Assembly (NCBI GenBank): GCA_008015855.1
Contig: SSGK01000015.1
Span: 1 to 9,539, forward strand
DNA length: 9,539 bases
Origin: Candidatus Altimarinota bacterium
GTDB taxonomy: Bacteria > Patescibacteriota > Gracilibacteria > BD1-5 > UBA2023
Direction of reading: 5' to 3'
The notes under the pieces were generated by a model. It had not been told where the DNA came from, did not search any database, and saw only the letters and a list, made by a program, of their open reading frames with translations. Position 1 is the first letter of the stretch. Each line of letters begins with the position of its first letter. Positions 1 to 8,165 of the stretch are shown piece by piece. Made by a program: the position numbers and the translations under genes.

Positions 1-332
1 AGGCCGCTCTGGAAGCTCATTCGCGTGATCTGTCCGTTCGTCTCGGGAAAGCACTTTCTGTCCGTTCGAACATCATTTCCGCCGGGCCGATGCATACCGA
101 TGCTGCTGAAGGTATTCCCGGGTTTGAAATGCTTGCAACGGCGGCAGAGAAATTTGCTCCGCTCGGGCGTCTGGCAACTCCGTACGAAGTTGGCAAAACC
201 GCTGTCAGCCTGATTGCGCTGATGACGGCAACTACCGGTTCCGTCATCACGGTTGACTGTGGTGAAGGGATGGTGCACTACCATTCTGCAATCATGGAGA
301 ATGATGTTGATTTGACGGCTGCTGCCGCATAA
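1..332 (+). CDS. Short-chain dehydrogenase, enoyl-ACP reductase (FabI)-like, 3' fragment
   Basis: The reading frame beginning at base 3 is open to a TAA at 330-332 and gives about 109 C-terminal residues; the 5' end lies outside the window. It matches the C-terminal half of classical SDR enzymes, most like enoyl-ACP reductase: an AALEAHSRDLSVRLGK helix (just after where the catalytic Tyr/Lys would be), then NIISAGPMHT (FabI has N-AISAGPI-T), a lid segment, APLGRLATPYEVGKTAVSL, and the closing beta strand GSVITVDCGEG. Such enzymes reduce a C=C or C=O bond with NAD(P)H, in FabI's case in fatty-acid elongation. The usual closing GG is CGEG and a tail of about 20 residues follows, so the exact substrate is uncertain. 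The fragment is GC-richer than the rest, has no UGA codons and uses CGT for Arg, unlike its neighbours, which suggests transfer, different expression or an assembly join. SDR membership is secure, FabI-type probable. Confidence 0.8.
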   Translation, partial: AALEAHSRDLSVRLGKALSVRSNIISAGPMHTDAAEGIPGFEMLATAAEKFAPLGRLATPYEVGKTAVSLIALMTATTGSVITVDCGEGMVHYHSAIMENDVDLTAAAA

Positions 333-352
333 GTCACACGTCTCAAACACAC

Positions 353-380
353 GAACAGGTCCTGTATGGACCTGTTTTTA
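353..380 (+). terminator. Rho-independent terminator after the SDR gene
   Basis: A perfect 9-bp stem (AACAGGTCC at 354-362 with GGACCTGTT at 368-376) closes a 5-nt loop and runs into TTTTTA. It starts about 20 bases after the SDR stop codon and separates that gene from the downstream promoter. Confidence 0.9.
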
Positions 381-396
381 TTTTCAAAGAATTTAA

Positions 397-424
397 TTGA
401 CTAAATATATCTTTTATATATAAA
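397..424 (+). promoter_or_regulatory. Candidate sigma70-type promoter of the CHASE-GGDEF-EAL gene
   Basis: TTGACT at 397-402 and TATAAA at 419-424 are separated by 16 bases. Transcription would begin near base 431, only about 8 bases before the ATG at 439, so the mRNA would be almost leaderless. No Shine-Dalgarno sequence precedes the ATG. The area is AT-rich, so chance matches are possible. Confidence 0.5.
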
Positions 425-438
425 TACAAAATCAGATT

Positions 439-2853
439 ATGAGTATTCAGAATAGGAAAAACACATCCTGAAGTAACCAGGAAACACTCCATCATGATGA
501 ACAAAAAAGTAAGGGACTCACTCGCTTTTTTAGTAATCAAATAAATAGACTTATATCCCTCACTGATGGGGTGGTTCTTTCGCGTTTTTGAAAACTCCTT
601 CCAGCTGCTATTTTTGCATGATCCGTCTGAATGAATGCCTATCTCTGGAATACAGAAAAATCATCCATCATCCAGAATCTCGAACATCAGCTCGATAATC
701 AGCTCTCATCGATTGTATATCCACTTCAGTGACGTATTCAATCCTATGAACAGATGCTCTTTTGAATGCGTGGATACTTTGAGTCATCCGATGGAGTGAA
801 TCAACGTGAATTTAGACGATACATTACATCACTCAATGTAGAAGAGAATTTTCCTGAGATTTCATGAGTCAGCTATTCCAATGAGGAGGATTCAATACGA
901 CTTTCCTCGTATGTTCATGGAAATACATGAAACCGTGCTCGAGTGCTTTATATAGAACCAGAAAATGACCGAAATTTATCCCTCCTCTGATTTGATAATT
1001 TTTCTGATTACAATCGAAAGAATGCGATGAACGAATCACTCGAAAAAAATGAACCCGTACTTTCCAATCCAGTCATCCTAAAACAAGAAACCCCCGGAAT
1101 AAATACTCCATGATACATTATGTTTTATCCGATTGAAAATGGGGTAATAGAAGTGAACTCTCCAACACAAGGTTGGTGAGCAATTGCATTTCGTGCCAGT
1201 GAATTGATTGAATACGCTTTTGATGATAAGCACTCTTCTGTAAACCTCCAGGTATATGATGGAGACTGTGCTCATGATGACCGACTTCTCTATGATTCTC
1301 GTAAGGGAAGAATCATGAAAACAACTTTCGATGTAACGGTTTCACGTACTATTGATATTGCCAATAGAAAATGGACATTTGTTATACATTCAACCGAAGA
1401 AAATGAATCACAAATGTCTCATAAGGGATATTTGAACAATATTCTTCAATCAGGAGCCTTTATCACTCTTCTTCTTACGGTATTTAGTTATATATTCATT
1501 CGAACGAGAAGAGAGGCTCTTGAGACGATTTGTAACCTCCAATGAGCTACCAATAAGATTCTTGAGATGGCGAATCATGATGCTCTCACATGACTCCCAA
1601 ATAGGAATTACTTCATTGAATGGTCAGAAAAAGCTATTGCGCATGCAAATCGAAATAAGCACTCACTCGGAATCATGTTCATTGATCTTGATAATTTTAA
1701 GACCGTAAATGACTCTCTCGGACATGATGTCGGAGATGAATGACTTATAGAGGTTTCTCGACGCATGAAAGATTGTATTCGAGCCGAAGACTTTATTGCA
1801 CGAAAATGATGAGATGAATTCATTTTGGCACTCACTGATTTACGTACCGGAGAAGATGCTGCGAATGTTGCTGAAAAGATTATACAGACGCTTTGAAAGC
1901 CTTTTCATATTAAGTGAAAAGAGATACATATTGGATCAAGTATCTGAATTGCCACCTATCCAGAAGATGCTACCAATATCGAAGATCTTCAAAAATTTGC
2001 CGATATTGCCATGTATGGAATCAAAGAGCTTGGGAAAAATGGATTTCAATTCTTCTCTGATGGTATGCAGCGAAGTGTAGAGGAACAGCAAACCCTTGCA
2101 ACCGCTCTCCATAATGCAATTAAGAATCAAGAGCTCTCTCTCAATTACCAGCCAATCGTTGATGCTAAAAGCGGTAATATTGTTTCCATGGAAGCACTCT
2201 TGCGATGGAATCACAGAGAACTCTGAGACATCTCTCCAGCGAAGTTTATTCCTATTGCAGAGTCGAATGGACTCATCCAAGAAATCTGACTCTGGACACT
2301 TGAGACACTCTGTAAACAGATGGATGAATGGAAAAAAGAGGGGATAGTTGTACCGAAAATTGCCTATAATCTCTCTCTTGGACAACTTCGCTCAAAAAAT
2401 ATTCACACTCGATTTTATGAGGTTTTAAAGAAACACAATATCCGACCGAGAGAAATAGAAATCGAGATTACAGAGAGCATGCTCATGGATGATATCCAGA
2501 ATGCGCTCATGACAATAAAAAGCTTTTCTCATATGGGATTTCGGATTGCAATTGATGATTTTGGAACGGGCTATTCGAGCCTCAATTACCTCCGAAAGAT
2601 GAAAATATCAACCCTTAAAATCGATAAAACTTTTATCGATGAAATTACCGACGATGATAGTAGTTTTCGTGTAGTCGCCGGAATTATCGCCCTCGCACAT
2701 AGTATCGGTATCCAAATTGTTGCGGAATGAGTAGAAACCAGTGAACAATTTGAATACCTCAAAAAATTAAAATGCGACTTCATCCAAGGATACTATTGTG
2801 GAAAGCCATGAGACGTAGAAACGACAAAAAAACGAATACAGGAAAGAATATAA
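439..2853 (+). CDS. Membrane-bound CHASE-GGDEF-EAL bifunctional cyclic-di-GMP enzyme
   Basis: An 804-residue protein when UGA is read as Gly (23 in-frame UGA codons); in the standard code it shatters into fragments. Order: cytoplasmic tail, TM1 (about 53-70), extracytoplasmic CHASE sensor (about 105-290, with YEQMLFGMRGYFESS, REFRRYI, LLGFDN, PVLSNPV, FRASELIE), TM2 (about 335-355), GGDEF domain, EAL domain. The GGDEF domain has HDALTGLPNR (Gly385 is UGA), the RAED inhibitory site (448-451) exactly five residues before GGDEF (457-461), and both Gly of GGDEF are UGA. The EAL domain keeps EAL (Glu585), NLS, ITES, DDFGTGYSS (706 on), KID, AEGVET (Glu763) and QGYY, that is, the metal- and substrate-binding residues of active phosphodiesterases. 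It should make and/or degrade c-di-GMP in the cytoplasm in response to a small extracellular ligand; CHASE domains elsewhere bind cytokinin-like molecules or peptides. Net activity cannot be read from sequence. Start: first ATG after an in-frame TAA at 421, placing TM1 correctly. Confidence 0.95.
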
Positions 2854-2923
2854 TTTGACTCTCGTATATTTTCCTTATAATTCACCAGCACCGTTCGTGC
2901 TCGGACACTCTGTGTTCTGATGA

Positions 2924-2954
2924 AAAATCCCTTCTTTCCATGAGAAGGGATTTT
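2924..2954. terminator. Bidirectional intrinsic terminator between convergent genes
   Basis: A perfect 12-bp stem (2924-2935 with 2943-2954, core ATCCCTTCT/AGAAGGGAT) has a 7-nt loop. It is A-rich on one side and T-rich on the other, so it can terminate the GGDEF-EAL gene on the plus strand and, lying directly after the stop codon, the SLH-esterase gene on the minus strand. Confidence 0.88.
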
Positions 2955-2955
2955 A

Positions 2956-4272
2956 TTATTGTGAAATAACTGAACGAAAGAATCAAAGAATAGTATCTCA
3001 GCCATACCGAGGCCAACTGTGCGGATCATTTCCATATGTTTCATAGTTTTCACACCAAATAACAGGATTTCCTAGAGAACAATTTTTCTTTTGATAACAG
3101 GAACTATTTCCTATCTGAATCTTCTCATGTGATACGCTGCATGTATTGATAAGACTCATTTTTGATTCGGTCACTCGTGCAGTGGAAGAAGGAGAAAGGG
3201 GGTCATTTTGATTTTGAAATATCAGTGTAGCCGTGGGGGTATTGTTACAACCACTACTCCATCAGCCACCTCCAACGATTGCCATACCACGAAATACATC
3301 TCATCGAACACAGCTTAATTTTGAAGCGAACCAAGCCCCCAGAGAGTGTGCAACGATATATATTTCCGATCGATCAATACAATGATTTTTTCAGATATCT
3401 GAGAGCATTGTATCAATCATGAGAATATTGGATTCATTACTCCAACTAAAGGCTTTCCCATTTTTTTCTCATTCAGGATAGACTACGATAAAATCCTGCT
3501 GTCTCTCGAGTCACATATATCCTTGTACTTGTGCATTCGAATTCGTTCTCCCATGAATCGCAAAAATGAGCTTTCATGGAGTATTTTTTTCAAATCTTTG
3601 AGGTACATATATCCGATAAGAACGCTTAACTCCATTCACAAAAACCGAATATTCTCCGGAACTTTGCTGTCTTGAATTACCACATCCGATAGAGAGAGAA
3701 GCCTGTTTTTCTTTAGTAGTAACATAGGAACGAAGTGCTATGAGGAAATCAGTTGCGATTCATCGGGTCATAGGAGATTGAATCGAGTAGGATGATTTCT
3801 TCAAAACTCCATACATATCAGCAAAGTCTCTATATGGAAGGTACCACGGTTTTCATGGCAAAGGAGCGATATCATACATTCGCAATCACATAGCAAGCGC
3901 CTCAAGAATCGTAACGGGCATATTTGGTCCGAAATTTCCATCACTAAAACCGGAGACAATTTTGCGTTTTACTCATTCACATACATACGGGTGATACCAG
4001 TCAGTCGTTTTTACATCAGGAAAACAGGGCTTATCATAGTGAGCAATTTGAATTCATCGTAATTTAAATAGCATTTTTAATATTTCCGCGCGAGTAATCG
4101 TATTATGGGGTCAAAAAGTTCCATTCCCATATCATGAGATAATTCGTTCCTTCACCAGTGATTCTATGGATGAACGATAGAAAGAGGTATTAATATCCGA
4201 AAAGGCAGAGACTGATTGGGTGCTACAAAAAAGAACAAACAAGCTCGCAATGATTCAAACAAATTTTCGCAT
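2956..4272 (-). CDS. Secreted SLH-repeat protein fused to a PHB-depolymerase/LpqC-type esterase
   Basis: A 438-residue protein in code 25 (16 UGA-Gly codons), invisible in the standard code. Residues 1-23 are a signal peptide (MRKF, hydrophobic core, SVSA cleavage site). Three S-layer homology repeats follow: about 24-70 (FSDI ... ISGYGNGTFGP ... ITRAE), about 84-133 (FPDV ... VSGFSDGNFGP) and a weaker one at about 143-182 (WYLPYRDFADMYGVL ... MTRG). SLH repeats usually anchor proteins to the cell surface. From about 195 to the end is an alpha/beta hydrolase of the esterase_PHB/LpqC type: VNGVKRSYRIYVP, IFAIHGR, VYPEG, nucleophile Ser310 in AHSLG (Ala in place of the first Gly, as in some lipases), acid Asp357 in QNQNDP, and His418 in HSWPRYG, which echoes the GGHxWPG of this family. 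It probably cleaves polyester, feruloyl or other acyl esters outside the cell; the substrate is unknown. Start: ATG after a TATAAT box. Confidence 0.92.
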
Positions 4273-4280
4273 AGAGAGAA

Positions 4281-4315
4281 AAAAGGATACCACTATTATA
4301 GAATGATATCCTTTT
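4281..4315 (-). promoter_or_regulatory. Inverted repeat enclosing a TATAAT box upstream of the SLH-esterase gene
   Basis: On the minus strand AAAAGGATA (4315-4307) and TATCCTTTT (4289-4281) form a perfect 9-bp inverted repeat around a 17-base centre that contains TATAAT (4300-4295). Transcription from it would begin near 4288, about 16 bases before the ATG at 4272; no good -35 element is seen. The right arm continues as six T's, so the same structure could instead terminate the MFS transporter transcript (stop codon 32 bases upstream), although its loop is long. Operator and terminator roles are both inferred. Confidence 0.5.
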
Positions 4316-4346
4316 CAACCGAATTAATTTTTGTGAATAAAGTGTG

Positions 4347-5651
4347 TTATTTCTCTTCCATTTGTATCGAAAGTGATTTGTAACTTTTTGTTACAAATCA
4401 AAGAAGGGTGATTATTATACCAAGAAGTCATCCGAGAGTAAAGATTATCGCCATAGCACGATCCGGAGTAGTGCCCCACCATCCACCGAATATCTCATTC
4501 CCCATTGGACTCGCAAGCCACGGGATAACGAGGAATTGCGTCAGTGGTCCTATGAGGAATGTTATGAGGGGAGAGGCGATATTTTCCATCGATTGCCCAA
4601 ATCAGAATACCCTTCATTGACGTTCGAGTGGTACCACTTTTTGCATGATGGTTTGTTCTGCGGATTCAGCCATCGGAGAGAGCATCATAAAACCAAAAAA
4701 TCCAATAGCAACGAGCCAGATCGAAGAAATCGTCGCAAAGAGGGAGCAGATAACCCAGAGAATTAGATTCACGAGGAGGAGAGTCTTTACGGGATTCTTT
4801 CCGAGTCCATACTTTCCCACTACCATTCATCAGACGATAAATCCTACACTCGTGAGAGCCAGGACGATTCCCCAGATTTCTACCGATACGAGTGAAAGTC
4901 CATACGCATCCATCAGCGACATGAATATCCCTCCGAGAAAATTATTGAACATCGCAAAAAATATCATCCCAAACAGTCCAGAAATCCCCGCAATAATACG
5001 GATTGTTCCTCGGAGATCTATCTTCTTCTCATCTTCATGACGATCATCCAGGTGAGATTCAAGAGGGAATGAAAGGAGAGACAGATGTGCCATCACCAAG
5101 AGGGTGGTAATTATCCCGATTCCAACCGCCCAATCCATCCCGAGTCGACCGATAATGAGCCCTGAGAATACTGATACAACTGTAAAGACGAGTCCATTCA
5201 CGGCACCGATTTTTCCATTCGCCTTGTCTCGTTCGGATTCTGGTATCAAGAGGGTAACAAGGGTTGAGAGTGCTATCATACGAATATTTCCAACTACTAT
5301 ACCAATAGTACTGATGAGTATAAAGAGCCAGAGCCACGGATTCCACATATTCGTCCATGTGGATTCTGGAAAGAACAATAGCATCAAAAAAGCAATCACA
5401 TAAAAGAAGAGGGAAGCGCTCGATGATACGAGCATAATCAGCTTCTTCCTATGATGATCGACGAGCGATCCGAACCAGATACCACCGAAGAGATTGAGTA
5501 TGAGGTATATCCCTCCGAGCATCCCTGTAATAAATACAGAATGTGTCTCGAGATAGAGCCAAAAGGTAATCGCAAACCAGATAAGCATATTGGTAAATCC
5601 AGCTATTGCGGTGTTTGCGAGGATGTGGGGGAAGAGGTGAGAGGGTTTCAT
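4347..5651 (-). CDS. Major facilitator superfamily transporter, efflux type
   Basis: A 434-residue, roughly 12-TM integral membrane protein (5 UGA-Gly codons, all in the last 161 residues). Motif A appears after TM2 as GSLVDHHRKK (61-70), the usual cytoplasmic loop signature of MFS carriers. A charged central loop (about 200-215, DDRHEDEKK) separates the two six-helix halves. VVPLERQGRVFG near residue 346 matches the V.P...QGRVF motif of the MFS_3/EntS-like exporters, and its Gly is UGA. The protein ends in a hydrophilic tail, ...SIQMEEK. Such carriers usually expel drugs or small metabolites using the proton gradient; the substrate cannot be told. The standard code would split it into two pseudo-ORFs at 4829 and stop early at 4614. 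It lies upstream of the SLH-esterase gene on the same strand with a 74-base gap. No Shine-Dalgarno sequence precedes the ATG. Confidence 0.9.
4374..4400. repeat. Perfect 11-bp inverted repeat inside the 3' end of the MFS gene
   Basis: TGATTTGTAAC (4374-4384) and its exact complement (4390-4400) flank five T's. It lies within the last codons of the transporter, so it could be coincidental, but a stem this long could stabilise the mRNA end. No T-run follows it on the coding strand, so it is not a classical terminator. Confidence 0.6.
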
Positions 5652-5682
5652 AAGGTTAGTTGTTTTCTGAATAAAAATCTAT

Positions 5683-5716
5683 ATTCTATCATTAATTTTT
5701 AACTATTAAATATAAA
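5683..5716. promoter_or_regulatory. Candidate divergent promoter region
   Basis: The 75-base gap between the MFS gene (minus) and the small membrane protein gene (plus) must hold both promoters. TAGAAT on the minus strand (5688-5683) and TATAAA on the plus strand (5711-5716) are possible -10 boxes. The second would start RNA about 4 bases before the ATG at 5727. No clear -35 elements; the stretch is too AT-rich for certainty. Confidence 0.3.
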
Positions 5717-5726
5717 TTATTTTTTT

Positions 5727-6236
5727 ATGGATAAGTCTCTTGTTATATATAAAAAAACTATATTAATACTATCTAGCATATTTCTGGTTATAACTTTCTA
5801 CCTGTTATCAACATATGAACACCAAGGTGAACTGGTGATCCCTATAATGTTATTTATATTTTGGTGAATCATTATATGAATTATTTATCTATGCTATAAA
5901 TATTTTCATAAGAAATTATTTTTAACTTTATTGATAGTAATTCTTTTTCTCATAAATTCTTCTATGATTAGAGGAATAATTTATGAAAATAAAGTAAATA
6001 AGATAGAACCTGGAATGTCAAAAATAGAGGTAGAAAGCTTATATTGAACTGGAATTAGTGGTTTATGATACTGATCCAAGTGATTATGATCGGCTGATTG
6101 TTTAAAATGCAAATGAAACTCTTATCAATTCTATTACAGATTAAATGCAAACTTGTGGTACTCCCATATAGAAGATACACATCATGTATGCTTTTTAGAT
6201 GATATAGTATGTGATTTTAGTCGAATATGACTATAA
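5727..6236 (+). CDS. Small three-TM protein with a BamE/SmpA-like C-terminal segment
   Basis: A 169-residue protein in code 25 ending at TAA. Nine of its fourteen glycines are UGA, six of them clustered between residues 114 and 130 and at the end, so the standard code hides it completely. The N-terminal half has three hydrophobic segments (about 11-28, 37-57, 63-80). The C-terminal half begins KIEPGMSKIEVESLYG (93-107), which resembles the opening GMs..eV..lLG of the BamE/SmpA/OmlA fold, then a Gly-rich stretch, a CLKC pair (125-128), a YYRL...W strand and VCFLDDIVCDF (154-164), compatible with the beta strands of that fold. The four cysteines could form disulfides or bind metal. BamE proteins in other bacteria assist outer-membrane assembly, but CPR cells lack a typical outer membrane, so only a fold resemblance is claimed. 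Much more AT-rich than the MFS gene next to it. Confidence 0.72.
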
Positions 6237-6298
6237 GCTATCTTTTGGTGTAATCAATAATATTCTTCAACACCTTCTCCTTCTTAGAATGAAGCTTC

Positions 6299-6959
6299 TT
6301 AAGATATGATTCTCTTTATTTTTTTATAAGAACTAATTTCTCATAATTTATTTAAATTCTCTAATCTTAAAGATTTTTCATCAAGGATAAATGGTAAAAA
6401 TGGCATTATTGAGTCAATGTAATCCCAGAAAGATTTATCAGCTATACTAAAAGGAAAATTTAAATGTGGACTACAGCTATTAGTTCTAGAAAACCAAACA
6501 AGTAATGATGAATTTCATCAGACATTATTTTGATGAAATAATTTAAAATCATACACCAAAAATATCTCTAAAGCATAAAAATCTAGTTTTTTAAGAGGAC
6601 TATTTGATGATAATAAATAAATTAATTAAATCAATTAATTGTTCTTCTGAAAACTTCCAAGTATATTTATTGCCATATAGTGATGTTCAGGTCAAATAAT
6701 CATAAGCAACAGGAGTTATCTCAGGAATCCCATACCTATTAATCACAGAATTAATTAAATTCATAGAATATGAATCATTATTATTATCGTGTGCAATTAA
6801 TTCTAGTTTAGATAGTTTCACAGAGTTTTTTAATGCACAATTTTTCAAAAAATAATCTATAGATGTTAGAATATCTTGATATTTTTTAGCATTAAATTTT
6901 TGAGTTGTTCTATTTTTAGATAGAAAATAGCATATGGTTGGTTTTAATAAATTTGTCAT
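6299..6959 (-). pseudogene. Unrecognised protein gene interrupted by a frameshift
   Basis: The first frame runs from ATG at 6959 to TAG at 6602-6600 (119 residues: MTNLLKPTICYF ... GNKYTWKFSEEQLIDLINLF). A second frame, open from about 6625, continues to TAA at 6301-6299 (SSNSPLKKLDFYALEIFLV ... FWDYIDSIMPFLPF ... LRLENLNKLGEISSYKKI) with no credible start of its own. A +1 shift between 6625 and 6600 joins them into one protein of about 218 residues, soluble, with no signal peptide. Four UGA-Gly codons fall across both parts (VGGN, KLGE in the second), so the second half also looks protein-coding. I do not recognise the family. Explanations are a recent frameshift mutation, a sequencing error in an AT-rich run, or programmed frameshifting. 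It is AT-rich like the convergent gene at 5727 and 17 bases downstream of the DUF2200 gene. Confidence 0.6.
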
Positions 6960-6976
6960 TATCGTAGAATTAGATT

Positions 6977-7327
6977 TTATTGTTTTAGTACCTTCTCCAT
7001 ACTTTTCCCTTTTGCTATCTCATCCACGAGTTTATCGAGATAACGAATCTCCTTCATGAGTCCATCTTCCATCTCTTCGATACGATATCCGCAGATAGCT
7101 CCTGTTATCTGCTCTCGGAGGGGATTCATAGTAGGCGCATCACGGAAGAATGCTTCAAAAGTAACCTCATCATCGAGGACTCTTTGGAGTCATAGCTCAT
7201 CATATCCTGTGAGCCAATAGATAACTACATCCACTTCGGATTTTGTGCGTCATTTTTTCTCCACTTTTGTGATATAGAGTGGATAGACTTTTGCGAATGG
7301 CATGGAGAAGATTTTAGTATTTTGCAT
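6977..7327 (-). CDS. DUF2200 family protein
   Basis: A 116-residue cytoplasmic protein, the usual length of DUF2200 (PF09966). The family signature is nearly complete: MPFAKVYPLYITKVEKKGR (9-27), EVDVVIYWLTGYDELGLQ (31-47), FEAFFRDAPTMNP, ITGAICGYRIEEMED, then MKEIRYLDKLVDEIAKGKSMEKVLK. Gly26 and Gly46 are UGA codons at conserved positions. The function of the family is unknown; its members are small and widespread. The ATG lies 9 bases after the stop of the CPBP protease gene, so the two are probably co-transcribed. No Shine-Dalgarno motif is present; the upstream bases read AACCTCACTCT. Confidence 0.93.
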
Positions 7328-7336
7328 AGAGTGAGG

Positions 7337-8101
7337 TTATTTCTTTTTTGCGAGGAGATATATCTGGGCAGAGAGAACAAGGGCAAGCGTGTAGGTAGTG
7401 ACAACCGTAAATTCGATATATCGCTCTGAATCCGAACCAAAGAACGGAGAAAAAAGAATGAGGAGAAAATTCCACGCAGAGTGAATCCCAACGAGGGCAA
7501 TAATACTCTTTCACCGTAATCGAATTATAGACAAAATGAGTGCAAAGAGAAACATATTTATCGGGTAGTATATGGGCGCATTTTCCTGAAGTCCGATATG
7601 AACGAGTGCAAATATGATCGCCGATACCACTATCGCAATATATCGAATATATCTCTCTAAAAAGAGGGAATTATAGAGTCATCGATAGTGCAATTCTTCG
7701 TACAATGCAGAAATCGGGATAAAAAATATATATCCCACGAGCATAAAGAGGATATTTTTTCAGAGTGCAGGATCAAGAGTGGGAGTGAGGGTTTGTGTTA
7801 TGAGTGAACTTCCGAGTGCGAGGAATACAAGAATCGTACCAAAGAGAAGTCCCGAGAAAAACTCCCTGATACAGAGTTTTCTATTTCGGATATCAATACC
7901 CACGAGCTCCGAAAATGGTTTCTGTATAATATATTTCCATGCGAAAAAGATGGAAAAAAGCATAATCGGAAAATAATCAGGAAACTTTAATCCATTATGG
8001 AGATATGCAAAATATCCATAATCAATCCCCTGAAGAACGGAGAGGATGATTATCGCAATAAGAAGTGAGGGGAATGTGTGTTGGAGAAAAGTTTTTTGCA
8101 T
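7337..8101 (-). CDS. CPBP family intramembrane metalloprotease
   Basis: A 254-residue polytopic membrane protein (about 7-8 hydrophobic segments) with three UGA-Gly codons (114, 141, 197). It carries the three motifs of the CPBP/Abi (CAAX prenyl protease 2-like) family in order: Glu135-Glu136-x3-Arg140 in YEELHYRG, FALVH with His168, and HSAWN with His207 and Asn211. These residues bind the catalytic metal in the membrane. Bacterial members cleave membrane substrates, process peptide pheromones or give self-immunity to bacteriocins; eukaryotic relatives process prenylated proteins. No bacteriocin precursor was seen nearby, so the substrate is open. It is separated from the DUF1761 gene by 64 bases, enough for its own promoter, though none stands out. 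Confidence 0.92.
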
Positions 8102-8165
8102 CGAAAATGAGTTATTATTCGAGCCTTTTTACGTCATTCTTTCGAGTAAATTACTAGGAATAGGA

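Noticed and set aside
1936..2385. A 149-codon minus-strand open frame
   Set aside because: It is antisense to the EAL domain, has no recognisable motif, and the plus-strand frame is clearly the coding one.
1204..2730. A row of short separate genes or a decayed GGDEF-EAL pseudogene
   Set aside because: The apparent pieces share one frame and are separated only by UGA. With UGA as Gly they form one intact 804-residue protein with all motifs.
439..2853. UGA read as tryptophan (code 4, Mycoplasma-like) or as selenocysteine or readthrough
   Set aside because: Trp would give WWDEF, LTWLPNR and AEWVET, destroying invariant glycines. UGG is used normally for Trp in the same genes. The number of UGA codons, over twenty in one gene, rules out selenocysteine or occasional readthrough.
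2854..2955. Possible small RNA in the convergent gap
   Set aside because: The only strong structure is the bidirectional terminator. No promoter-like pair was seen ahead of it.
2793..3053. Minus-strand 86-codon open frame MKTMKHMEMIRTV...
   Set aside because: It overlaps the esterase C-terminus in another frame and crosses the terminator; the HSWP motif frame is the true one.
4645..5040. A 131-codon plus-strand open frame
   Set aside because: Lies antisense to the well-supported MFS gene, with low-complexity Ile/Pro/Arg-rich composition typical of a shadow frame.
6237..6298. Terminator between the two AT-rich convergent genes
   Set aside because: Only a weak 5-bp pairing (GGTGT/ACACC) with a long loop and no T-run; not enough to call.
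7337..8101. Bacteriocin or pheromone system around the CPBP protease
   Set aside because: No small precursor peptide with a leader, no ABC exporter and no modification enzyme is visible in the adjoining genes.
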